Assembly: GCF_016801865.2 (NCBI RefSeq)
Contig: NC_068939.1
Location: 180,390,721 to 180,454,720 of the forward strand
DNA: 64,000 nt
Direction: 5' to 3'
DNA from: Culex pipiens pallens
Lineage: Eukaryota; Arthropoda; Insecta; Diptera; Culicidae
In this document: positions 36,275 through 46,488 of the stretch, one piece after another
Position numbering within the stretch: the first letter of the stretch is position 1
How the letters are laid out: every line of letters starts with the position of its first letter
Made by a program: the position numbers and the translations under genes
The notes under the pieces: generated by a model
The model's database searches: none
Told to the model about the DNA's origin: nothing
Seen by the model: only the letters and a program-made list of their open reading frames with translations

Positions 36275-37399
36275 TTAAGCCTCGATCTTCTCCGCCTTCT
36301 CGGTGATGACGGTTTCGCCGGAGGCCACCGACTGCGAGTCGTCGGCGGAGTCCGTGCAGGACAGCGCCGGGAACTTCTTGTACAGCGCGGCGCGGTACTT
36401 GGGATGGCTGATTCCGTACACGATCGGGTTGTAGACGGCGTTGGCCTTGGCGAACAGCGAGCCCCAGATGGTGGCCAGCGGGGTGATCGGGGCGGCCTTG
36501 AAGATTCCGGTGTAGTTGATGATTAGGTATGGAGTCCAGGCCATGAACCAGAGGGAGATGGTGACCAGGGCGACCTTGGCCAGCTTCATTTCCGTGCTGG
36601 TGTTCTGGGCTTCCGACGATCGGAGCGAGGCCACGTTCATCTTCTTGGCCTGTTCGCGCATGTTCTTCTCGTGGGCGGCGACGGCCTTGATGATGAAGAT
36701 GTACGAGTAGATGATCAGGAAGAGCGGGGCGAAGTACACGAACACGGAGTACATCAGGATGTACGAGCGGCTCGAGAAGGTGTCGGTGAGGTAGTCGGTT
36801 CCACAGGCGCTCATGTTGCCTTCGGGGACGTACCGGTTCCAGCCAAAGAACGGAGCCAGAGTCCAGGCAAACGAGGTGGCCCAGATGGCGAAGATGCGGA
36901 TCGTGGCACCCTTGTTGGTGAGTGGCTCAGCCGAGATACCGTTGACGATAACGTTGTAGCGATCGAAAGCAATCATAGTCATGGTCCAGATCGAGATACA
37001 GCCGAACAGTGATCCACACATAGCGTAGACCTCGCAAGCGAACGGGCCAAAGACCCAGGTCTCGTAGTAGCAGTTCATCACCATCGGCGGTCCCATAGTA
37101 AACATCATCAGGAAGTCCGAGAAGGCCAGATTGACCACTAACAGGTTGGATGGGGTTTTGAGCGTCTTGGTGCTGGTGAAGATGTTGATAACCATTCCGT
37201 TACCGATCAGCGAGATCAGGCACAGGAAGAAGATGGCCCATCCGAGCATCGCGTGCCACAGCGGGTTCATCGGCGGAAACTGGTACCAGTGGGCGTCCAC
37301 CATGTGCAGCATATCCGCTGGCACCTTGTCCACCACGGTCAGGTTCATCGCCGCACCCACTCCAGCCTTGACTGCGGTCCATGCTGCGTAAGATGCCAT
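36275..37399 (-). CDS. Long-wavelength-sensitive opsin (Gq-coupled visual rhodopsin), intronless
   Basis: A complete 374-residue opsin in one exon. Opsins bind retinal in the photoreceptor rhabdomere membrane and activate Gq/phospholipase C. Seen here: an N-glycosylation site (N19-L-T), seven hydrophobic segments (about 50-75, 85-110, 122-145, 165-187, 211-238, 272-296, 306-330), the disulfide pair C122/C199, Y125 at the vertebrate counterion position, E193 at the position equivalent to bovine E181, DRY at 146-148, the invertebrate loop-3 block around 243-260 (HEKNMREQAKKMN), retinal-binding lysine K318, NPIVY at 324-328, HPKYR at 332-336 and a possible palmitoylation cysteine C348. Length fits insect opsins (about 370-380 aa). 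The start has a good insect context (AACAATGG). Codons are GC-ending, unlike the AT-rich flanks. Overall sequence resembles mosquito GPRop long-wavelength opsins; which paralogue cannot be settled by eye. Confidence 0.97.
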   Translation of the reverse strand: MASYAAWTAVKAGVGAAMNLTVVDKVPADMLHMVDAHWYQFPPMNPLWHAMLGWAIFFLCLISLIGNGMVINIFTSTKTLKTPSNLLVVNLAFSDFLMMFTMGPPMVMNCYYETWVFGPFACEVYAMCGSLFGCISIWTMTMIAFDRYNVIVNGISAEPLTNKGATIRIFAIWATSFAWTLAPFFGWNRYVPEGNMSACGTDYLTDTFSSRSYILMYSVFVYFAPLFLIIYSYIFIIKAVAAHEKNMREQAKKMNVASLRSSEAQNTSTEMKLAKVALVTISLWFMAWTPYLIINYTGIFKAAPITPLATIWGSLFAKANAVYNPIVYGISHPKYRAALYKKFPALSCTDSADDSQSVASGETVITEKAEKIEA

Positions 37400-37560
37400 T
37401 GTTCTGGAACTGTCCGTTGAACTTCACTTCACACAATTCACCAACAAACTAACTTGGATGGACTTGTTAGAGCTCAAGCTGAAGAAATTTCGCTACCAGG
37501 GCGAACTACTTCAGACTTGTAGAACCAAGAAACGACTCGATTCTTGCCAAAAAAGTGACA

Positions 37561-37570
37561 CCCTTTTATA
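37561..37570 (-). promoter_or_regulatory. TATA box of the opsin gene
   Basis: On the minus strand this reads TATAAAAGGG, a near-ideal TATA box, about 160 bases upstream of the opsin ATG. Transcription should start about 25-30 bases downstream, near 37540, giving an unspliced 5' UTR of about 140 bases. No strong initiator motif was seen, so the start site is inferred from TATA spacing only. Confidence 0.8.
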
Positions 37571-37605
37571 CCCGCGACCCAACCGTACCGTCCAACAGTT
37601 TTGGG

Positions 37606-37616
37606 TAATCTAATTA
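37606..37616 (-). promoter_or_regulatory. RCSI/P3-type photoreceptor homeodomain site
   Basis: The minus strand reads TAATTAGATTA, an exact match to the palindromic P3/RCSI consensus TAATYNRATTA known from Drosophila rhodopsin promoters, where paired-class homeodomain proteins (Pax6, Pph13) bind. It lies about 36 bases upstream of the TATA box, a similar arrangement to fly opsin promoters. A TAATCC motif (K50 homeodomain type, as bound by Otd) occurs on the plus strand at 37657-37662. The site implies photoreceptor-specific expression; this is inferred from the motif and its position. Confidence 0.75.
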
Positions 37617-38460
37617 GCTCTATCGACTGGAAGCGTGCATTCATAATTTCATAAACTAATCCGTCTGTTTCGTTCGGCAGGTGTGCTTCCAGGAAATTCC
37701 TCACACGTTAACGAGCTTGCCAACACGGCGTGACCTTGTTCGTCCTCCTCAGTTCAAATTAACTTACCGGATATTCCAAGGACAATGAATCTCATGAACG
37801 CAAGTTAAATCCCACTTATGAACAACCAGTTCGACTGTTTTCAATCAACCTGATACCTACTTATAGCCTCGATTTCATAAACCGCTTAAACCTCAGCCCG
37901 CGCTCCAGGAAACCTGCGGAAAATCCGGCCAGATATTATCGCCTCCAGCACCCCCTCACTCTGTCAGAAGAGAAAAGCAACCGGATCGGATGAATTAATT
38001 TGCATTCGTTAATCAGACCACCGCGGTACAAACAGACTCATGATTATCGGTCCGCTGAATGGTGCTTCGGGGCGCTTCGGTGTGCGGTGGGCGGTTTCCA
38101 ATCCGACAGGCCCATGTCAAGAACAATTTAACGCCAACACGGCGGGCACGGCATGGGTTGCGGTGGTTCCGGTCACGACGACGCGTGTGGCCACCACCGC
38201 AGGAAGGGTCCGCCCAGATCGTGTAACTCCTACGTGTGTTCGGCCAGTATCGGTTCACCGATTATCATCATCATTATTTTCGGAGAGCGGAGTACTTGAA
38301 CATGGGCTTTGGTGGGATAGGGAAGCCATTGTTGAGCCGTATCAACTTGCAGCAGTATCAACGAGACCATCGACTGCGGAACCTGGCTAACTCTTTTTCC
38401 TACGTGAATAATAGCCATGCCATGCCATGAAACAACTATCAGCTAACATAAGGATAGCCC

Positions 38461-39190
38461 TGAGTATGATTTGTTTTAGTCAGATACAGTGAACTCCCGT
38501 TCTTGCTGATTTTTAAGAAATAGGTTATTGTCTTTATTTACAAGCCTTTCAGCCACAAACACTGGTTTGACTTTTTCAAAAATAATTCAATGAAATTTGA
38601 AAATACATTGATTAATTTTATAACCCAAGAAACCCTACTAATTTGGGGAGTGACATTTTTATATAGACATCATTTACAAGTTCTAATAAAAAAAACAAAA
38701 AAATCTTGAAAAATAAATAATGAATTCTAATTTGATAAAAATGTTGAAAATAAATGAGTTATTTTCAAAAACCGATCTCAGTCAGAAAGCGGTTCCACAC
38801 TTTGGCAGTGTGCCAATTTTGGAGTCAAAATTGAATTTTAAAATTATGATTTTTTACAACTGCAATAAAAAAATGTCTAGTTGTAAAATCAAAAATTTAA
38901 ATTACAGAAAATTCGAAATCACGCTACATTTTCAGACTATAGTCAAAATAATGATAATTTTTTTATAAATACTGGGATTTTTGACCAGGGTTGACTACCA
39001 AATAAGAAAAAATGTCGTGGAATTCTCCAATCTTTCGAAAAACTCAAAACTTAATAAAGCAATTCCATGGCAAATAGGAAATCATCAACAACCTCTTCGA
39101 TCTCTTTTTTTATAATTTGAAAAGTGGTCTAAACGTAAAAATTCTCTAAAGGTAATTAGATTTGTACCGAGCTCCAAACTTCATTGTTAT
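38461..39190. other. AT-rich DNA, no gene recognised
   Basis: No repeat of this window or gene recognised. An 82-codon frame at 38720-38968 is Lys/Asn/Ile-rich, as expected by chance in AT-rich DNA. Confidence 0.3.
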
Positions 39191-39194
39191 ATGT

Positions 39195-40222
39195 GAGCAA
39201 TTCTCTGAGATTTCGCAACTATAAATCCGATTTATAATGTTAAAACATGAAACATTCGTGAAATTTTCCGATCTTCTCGAAAAAAATATTTTCAAAAGTT
39301 TGAAATCAAGACCAACATTTCAAATGGGCGTTATATTGAATGTTTGGCCCGTTTGAAATGTTAGTCTTGATCTTAAAATAAGTTTTTTCGAAAAGATCGG
39401 AAAATTTCACGAATGTTTCATGTTTTATCATTGTAAATCGGACCCATAGTTGCTGAGATATCGACATTAGAAAATGGTGGGTTGTTTGGGTGAGACTTAG
39501 AAAACATCAATTTTCCTGTCTAAAAACCATTGCATGTCAATATCTCAGCAACTATGGGTTGTATCAACAAAGTTCAATAAAGCAAAATATAGAGAATTTT
39601 CTCAGCTTTCCAAAAACATTTTTTCAAAGGTGGGCAAATATGGGCACTAATTTACAAAATGAAAAACTGCGACGTTTTTTTCAAAACAGTTACCTAAAAA
39701 TGGTTATAACTTAAAAACGGTGCACTTTATCAAAAATTCACTAAAGTACTTTTTGATTGCAAATTCGATTTTACATCGAAAAATGAAGTTGAAAAATTTT
39801 TGCGAACAATATTTCGATTTTTTGAAAAAATCTGTATTGATTTAAAAAATCATAAGTCGGTCAAAGATTTTTTGCCCATTCTGGAAATTTCTGAAAAGTT
39901 GGCATTTTATTTCCTCTAAAACAAATTTTTTTAACCGTGTACCATTTTTTTTTTTTTCAGTGTCGTCCATATCCATATCTACAACTTTGCCGAAGACACC
40001 AAATCGATCAAAAAATTCCCTCAAAAGATACAGATTTTTAAATTTTCACATATCATTTTTGTATGGACAGCTGCCAAATTTGTATGGGAAATTATATGGA
40101 CAAACGAATGATGCAAAATTGCTTCTTTGGGCATACCGAAAGCACCAAAAAAGTTTCAGCCAGATTAAAAATTGCAAAAATTAAAATTAAAGAAAAAAGA
40201 CCGATTCCGTAGAGAACTGCTC
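39195..40222. mobile_element. FB-A subfamily foldback, 4-bp TSD
   Basis: 1028 bp with tips GAGCAATTCTCTGAG and GTAGAGAACTGCTC, flanked by ATGT on both sides (39191-39194 and 40223-40226). The left portion matches the FB-A centre (TGAAACATTCGTGAAATTTT and inverse). The right portion matches the subfamily at 13141 and 27220 (CAGCTGCCAAATTTGTATGG). A mosaic of two related foldbacks with one intact duplication. Confidence 0.8.
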
Positions 40223-40809
40223 ATGTACCAAAAAATGCACAAGGATCTGGCCTACACGCCAGTGATGTTGACGATTCAGTGGCTAAAGTGCCTCGAAAAT
40301 TGTCATTTTTTAAATCTTTTATAATGGGATATTCATGGTTTGAAATTAAAAAAAATATCATATTTAATTATTTTAAAACATCGGAATCTTTTGCAAATCA
40401 GGACAAATCTATCGAACTTGTCCTTAAGCCAATTTTTTGCGTATTGTTTTTTTATTCATTACCGTAAAACGGGAACAGAACAAAAAAAATACATCGATTT
40501 CCAAATTTTGTGCTCTAGAATCTTTTGTACCTATTAAGGCTGTAGTCCCGATTTTTCCCAGTTGGTGGTAGTGACATAAAGATAATTTATAAAATATTTT
40601 TAAAATAAAAAATGTCTAGATTTATTTCAAATTGCCCATGGATTTGTTTCCATTTTTTGATTTTAAGAGAATTTTATTTAAGGTTTTCTAGTTATATCAT
40701 ATAAAAAATATGTATTAGAGACTTATTTAATTTCAATCACATTGAATCAGAAATTTTGGTGCGTTTTAATTCAAAGCCCAACAAAAAAAAAATGTAGACT
40801 ATCACCAAT
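40223..40809. other. AT-rich DNA, no gene recognised
   Basis: Nothing identified. Confidence 0.3.
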
Positions 40810-41053
40810 TAGGGGAACGGCATCTAATTCCAGCGTGCCTCTAATGTTGGCAGGTCAGAACTTTGACATTCAATTAAAACTAATTAAAAGCGTTTTCAAC
40901 TGAAATCGAGTGATAAATAGCTCATTGAGAAGCGAGCAAGCAAGTTTCTATCAATAGTTTTGCAAAATTAGTTGTTTAAATAGTGAATATCAGCAAATTG
41001 GATGGAATTAGGAGCGAGTGCTTAACCTGCCAAACATACGAGAATTTCCCCTA
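40810..41053. mobile_element. Possible small TA-type MITE
   Basis: Starts TAGGGGAA and ends TTCCCCTA, an 8-bp inverted match (TA plus GGGGAA). The inner sequence is more GC-balanced than its flanks. Short ends make this tentative. Confidence 0.4.
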
Positions 41054-41960
41054 GTAGGGTTGAGGAACTTCCGGGATCTTAAAAATATTTTTCCCGTTTC
41101 CCGGTAAATTCAAAATCCGGAAAAAATTTGACGCCCTGGTTTTAAAAATATAGGTGTTGAAAAAACAGGTGATTTGACCATGTTTCGGTGTTTATTGGCC
41201 ATTTCTATAGGAACTTGATTTTTCAGTATCAAAAAAAAGTTTTTTAGAGTTTTTAGTGGCTTTATCTTGTGAATTGTGAACGATAAACAAATGTATGTCT
41301 GTAAAGTACTTTTCAAGAGGAAATTTGAATTTTTCTAAAACTGAAATCAATGTTTGTTTTAATTCTTTTTCCACAGTTTTTGAAATTCCTGATATCTACG
41401 AAAAATTTGCAAAACTGTAAAATGAATTTTAGCTCAAGGTGACATTTTTGTAAAATAAATCATAGCAAAAAAGAAATAATTTTCAAAAAAAATTTAGGCC
41501 GTATCGGTCGAATTAAAAATGTTTTTCTTCTGCGAAGTCCTTAACAATACTTGCAACTTTGCCGACTGGTGTCTTCGGACCAAACATTCCGTTCTTAAAA
41601 TTTTAATTTTAGAATATTCTCACAGAATTTTTGTACGATAACTGGGCAATCACAAGAATTGTATGGAGACTTGTATGGTCGAACGTGTGATGCGAAATAT
41701 CTTCTTCATAGGTCATAAAAAAGTACACTAAATTTACAATACAAAAAAATCAATATTTTTATGTAATACTTGGGAGCATCGATCTAATCTTATCTTATCT
41801 AATCTAATATAATCTTATCAAACCCTAGCACAGCCAATCTTTCGAAGGGATCCTGTAGAATTTACCTTTTTGTAAAAAAAATGGCATTTTTGCCGCAACA
41901 AAAAAAAACCCAAATCCATTAAAAAATAGGAATAATTTAAATTTTCAAAACTATTTTCAT
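41054..41960. other. Decayed FB-A-like sequence
   Basis: Scattered FB-A phrases (GTATGGAGACTTGTATGG at about 41659, GGTGTCTTCGGACC at about 41569), heavily mutated. A TCTAATCTTATC-type microsatellite sits at about 41785-41820. Confidence 0.45.
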
Positions 41961-41971
41961 TGTAGGCATAT

Positions 41972-42385
41972 CAAAAAAATCAAATTATTCGCTCTACAGC
42001 ATTGCTTGGCGTTCCCGATTTCGGGATTCCTACTCGAAACTAGGTGTCCGAAGGCTTGATTGTTGAGGCAATTGCAAACCTCTTTTTACACCTAAGCTTC
42101 CATCCACCCCGGGATTCAAACTGACGACCTTTGGATTGTGAGTCCAACTGCCTACCAGCGACTCCACCGGGACAGGATCCAGGGAGACGACTCCTATACC
42201 TGGACTAAGCTATCGACCTAACCTCTAGGTTAGATCGGGGCCAACATTTACTTCCCCATCCGACGGAAGGCGTGATCAGACAAATCTCGTCTCAAAATTT
42301 GCCACTGGGACCTTCTGGGATCGAACCCAGGCCGACTGGGTGAGAGGCAATCACGCTTACCCCTACACCACGGTCCCGGCTACAC
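41972..42385 (-). mobile_element. Dimeric tRNA-derived SINE, 11-bp TSD
   Basis: Minus-strand element flanked by perfect 11-bp repeats TGTAGGCATAT (41961-41971 and 42386-42396), the signature of LINE-driven retrotransposition. From its 5' end: a tRNA-like head with A box TGGTGTAGGGG and B box GGGTTCGATCCC (glutamate-like CTCTCAC loop), a linker, then a second head with loop CTCACAA and B box AGTTTGAATCCC, then a tail ending in a T-rich/A-poor stretch. Two tRNA heads recall the Culex Twin SINEs, although this copy is longer than the roughly 220 bp reported for them. Confidence 0.88.
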
Positions 42386-42396
42386 TGTAGGCATAT

Positions 42397-43480
42397 AATT
42401 TTTCAAATTGAAAATTGTAATAATTGCTTCCTAGCTTCAATTCAATTGAAAAGTTAGGCCTTATGAAGTGTCACCGAAAACTTTGTTTTCACAAGTTTTA
42501 AACTTTGAGAATATATATCTCTGCAACCAGTGGACCGATGAATCAAATCTTAAATGAAATTTGAAGGATATTTCTGAAATCCGAACGAAAAAAAAAAGAA
42601 TATTTTCTCAGATTTCGATTTTTCTTTATTTTAGTGTCTTAAACTTAAAAACATAATTTTCAATATTTAATTTGAACTTGGACCAAACTTTTGAAATTCA
42701 AAATTTGTGTGACCGTATGATTGATATTTTCCAGAAATCACATCTTTTCAAAAAAAAAAATGAATCTGTGGTACCTCATCCTAAACCAGAAGAAGAATTT
42801 TTGGTCCCTTAAAATATATCTACGTATTTTTTTTTTTATTTGGATGAAACTTTTTCCATGCATTCCCTATGTCAAAAGAAGGCGATTTGGTGTATTCGGC
42901 AAATGTTAGATTGTAGGTTATGACTTTTCGGAAAAACAGGTACACTGAAAAAAAATATATTTTTTTATTAACTTTTAAAGTTAAAATGCACAAAATAGAG
43001 ATTTTTTAATATATTCGAAATTTTATAAGGCCGTTGCAAATATTTTAAAGGTTTATGTCGCCTCCCCCCCTCCCTTCAAAATTGGTCCAAAAAATCAGGG
43101 GGCAAAAAAAATATTTTACCAAGAAACTTCAAAATTTTCATGAAAATATTAGTCTAATCACACCCTAAAATGCATTTTTCTGCATTGATATTATGTATTT
43201 TTATGAAATTCCAATGCACAGCATAGCAAAAACATTTTTTTAATTAAAAAAAAAAATCGTCTATACTTGGATATTTTGAAACTAATGATTGCAAAACAAA
43301 CTGGAATGGTGTATAATGCATTTTTAAACACTTTTTTTTTATTGAAATGTTGAAACCATTGCTCTTAAATTCAATTTTTACACTTTTTATTTTTTTTTAA
43401 ACTTATTATTCTGCACGAAAAAACGTACGTCGACAGTACAACGCTAGACTTTTTTTGATTAGGTTCTAAAACATATGAAA
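42397..43480. other. Decayed repeats, no gene recognised
   Basis: 42650-42960 has faint FB-A phrases (GATTTGGTGTATTCGGCAAA). 43010-43400 is an old dispersed repeat related to 35690-35850 and 54520-54660. Confidence 0.4.
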
Positions 43481-44791
43481 GACTAGCTTATAGGACCTTT
43501 TTTAAAAAAAATAACTCTGGAACTCCTCCTTTTCGAGAAATTGCCCGCCCATTCTTGCTGCCGGCCCCGGTAATGGGTGTACCTTACATAAGCAAACATT
43601 TTGCTGATATGAAAGCCAAAGCATAACTTGTTCTTGCTTGTTGGCTCAAATTGAGGGGTGGCCCGACTTGGCGCTCGGTCTCTTCGTCGTCGTCGTCGTC
43701 CAAATTGCTTCAAATCCTTTCGCCTCATTTTCTCAACTTTGACCAAAGCAAACATACTCGCACACACACACATGCACACGTGAGGAGAGCGAGCCACTTA
43801 ACCCTTTCCGTTTCGCTGATCCTAAAGTTTTTGTGCGAAACTTTCGGCGTTCGGGGTTTGGGTGGGTGGGTCCGCTTTGGAGGTCGTCGTCGTCGTCGTC
43901 GTCGTACAGACCAGGAAGCAGGAGCAAAAAAAAAAATTGTGGGAAGCAAAAACATTGTATGTTATTATGGTGCTTTCGGTCTAGTTAAATATGCTCTTGC
44001 CCCATTTGTTTGTTGACGGGGAGCTCAGCCAGTTTTTTTCTTCTTTTTTGGCCGGCTTGTTTCGAGGCTCTGCGAGGATGCGTCGTCTGAGTGAATGAGC
44101 TTAACAAGGCTCAACAATGTCTTTTTTTTTCCCTGGACCTTGTACTGTTCTCTGTTGGAAATGATTAGAACAATATAATTGCTTTAAAAAAATAAAAAAT
44201 TGATACCATCATAAAATTTAAAATGCTCGAAAAAAATAAATAAAAACTGCAAAATATGAAAAGTCAGTAAAACCAACAATATCCACTAGGTAGATTACAC
44301 TTCCAGTGCCATCTCCTTGAACTTCTGAAGGTTGCTGCAGCCTCTGAACACCGAAAAAGCTCAAACAATCAATTTAATTCGTGAAAATATGCCAGAGAAG
44401 GGCACGGGCGTGGGTGGAGGATAAGAGTCGCGCACTCACACACTGTCTGTGGAGAAGATCATCGCACGTGGAGCAACAACAAAAAAGCGAAAAAACAGCA
44501 TCCCCCCGACTGTACGTGCCTCGAGAGTGTGGGTGGAAGAGTGTTGGGAGAGTGCTCCGTAAACACATAAAGATCACAATCTCGCGGGAAATTACCGGGG
44601 TTGCCGGATGTAGGTGGAGGCGTTCGGGAGGAAACTGAAGTTCCTAGTAACGCTGTGGACGTTAAAGTTGGAAATTTTGGCATGTTTTGAAGTTTGAAAG
44701 AAATAAGCTTGAAGTTTTTGTATATAACACTTCTCGATTGGTTGAAAACCAAATTTCAACATTAAAAACGAAAAAATAGTAAAATAAACAT
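43481..44791. other. Unique DNA island, no gene recognised
   Basis: Balanced composition with (CGT)n microsatellites at 43684-43700 and 43884-43904 and a (CA)n at about 43760. No window repeats. Frames overlap on both strands, largely created by the microsatellites. Confidence 0.35.
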
Positions 44792-45150
44792 CAAACAACA
44801 TACAACAAACAACAAATAACAAACAACAAACAACAAACAACAAATAACAAACAACAAACAACAAACAACAAACAACAAACAACAAACAACAAACAACAAA
44901 CAACAAACAACAAACAACAAACAACAAACAACAAACAACAAACAACAAACAACAAACAACAAACAACAAACAACAAACAACAAACAACAAACAACAAACA
45001 ACAAACAACAAACAACAAACAACAAACAACAAACAACAAACAACAAACAACAAACAACAAACAACAAACAACAAACAACAAACAACAAACAACAAACAAC
45101 AAACAACAAACAACAAACAACAAACAACAAACAACAAACAACAAACAACA
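44792..45150 (+). repeat. (AACAAAC)n heptamer array, ~51 copies
   Basis: About 360 bp of a 7-bp unit. The left 50 bp hold variants (ATACAAC, AATAAC); the rest is pure. On the minus strand every frame is open (CCLLFVV-type translation), an artefact of the unit. Confidence 0.97.
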
Positions 45151-45210
45151 AAAAACAAAATATTCATACATGTTAAGTTTGCTTTTTCGTTGATACCGTG
45201 ACCTTGTATT

Positions 45211-45404
45211 AAGGTGAAGCGGGATGTCAGATCTTGGACAACTGCTGTTCCACTTTAACCATTTTCTGAACTCGACAGATTGCTTGCTAATAATTTTCTT
45301 GGCATCTGCAAAATCAGAACTTCGTAATTTACGCCATTTTTCATAAAGTGGCTTCCCAAAATTCGAGTTGGGGTCTCAATGGCGCTTCCTTCCCGTTTCA
45401 CCTT
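45211..45404. mobile_element. 194-bp MITE with TTAA at both ends
   Basis: Inverted ends AAGGTGAAGCGGGA and TCCCGTTTCACCTT with TTAA overlapping each outer edge (45209-45212, 45403-45406). If TTAA is the duplicated target, the tips are GGTGAARCGGGA, as in TTAA-targeting families (piggyBac or Kolobok); family not settled. Confidence 0.65.
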
Positions 45405-46488
45405 AAGAAGTTATCTCATAATGAAAGCAGACAGCATTTTCTGGAAGTTTGTGTAGTAGAAGTTCATAATTTAATCTCTCACACAAAAACATGCCGGACT
45501 TTGTAATCACTAAAGCTACTTCAGCTTATCTACCCCCGAGCAGTCCGAGCAAATCAAAACAGTACTGTCAATTCAGAGAGAGAGATGACTGCCTAAGGAA
45601 ACATCATCGATTGTGTAACTTGCTGACAAAACAAACACTGCCGCTTTTGCTACAATAATTGTGTTTATCTGTTCAAGTCCTTCCGGCTTACCGGAACAAC
45701 AGCAATCAAACGCAATCGGCACACACACACACACAATCAAAGGAAAATGTTTATCTTTTCACAACGTTTGGCAACACTGTTCCGAGGGGTCAGGTATCTT
45801 CCGTTCCCGAAAATTCCCAGTCCTCTGAAGCCCAGCTTGTTGACTTTCGTCGTATTAAAATTTCACTCGTCACTAGCTGCTCCTCCTACTCCTGCTCTAG
45901 GAAGGAGGTGCTTTATCGTGTGTTGAGCGTACGACACACACCAGAAAAAGGTCCTTCTGTCCTTAAATTTCCACACCCCACCTCGGACACAAATTGAATT
46001 TTTGGCACACTTGAAGCATCTTGTGGTGTACCGGCGCCTGAGGGGAGACTGAGACTGAGGGGAGTTTTATATTGGATGCTCAGCAGAGAATAATTTATGT
46101 TTAAGGGGGAAGAGGTTGGCAACACTGCCTTTCAACGTTCATGTTCTAGGTTATGTTGGTACCAAATGGCTCGTGTACTAACTAACACACTGTTTGGCAC
46201 TCGTTGTCAGCAGAGGGGATCCACATCCTGTGCGATAGCTCGGGCCAGCTGGCCAGAAAGGTTTAATTTATTAAATTTTGCACGCATCATTTGGCAGTGT
46301 TTTCTCAGATGGAAGTATTGAAAATTTGTCGGACCCACCGCAAGGCGGTTAGGAGAAATCATAAATTTATGGTGATACTACGAGTTGAGACAGATTTTCA
46401 AGCTAAAGAGGTTCTCGTTACATTACAAACAGAATTTCTCAGCCGGGAAGACGAACTCTTCTTCTAAATTCAGCAAATAAAAAAAAAT
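45405..46488. other. Unique DNA island, no gene recognised
   Basis: Balanced composition, a (CA)n at about 45720, no window repeats. Frames of 70-112 codons have no recognisable domain. Confidence 0.35.

Larger units (their letters stand above)
37400..38460. other. Opsin 5' UTR, promoter and upstream unique DNA
   Basis: Mixed-composition DNA with no recognised repeat, in contrast to its surroundings. It holds the inferred 5' UTR (about 37400-37540), the TATA and RCSI/P3 sites, and about 850 bases further upstream in which enhancers could lie. Open frames on both strands here look like chance frames: no domain, no plausible protein. Confidence 0.5.

Noticed and set aside
36671..37012. Plus-strand frames opposite the opsin (36251-36526, 36671-37012, 37131-37391)
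   Set aside because: Antisense shadows of the GC-ending opsin codons.
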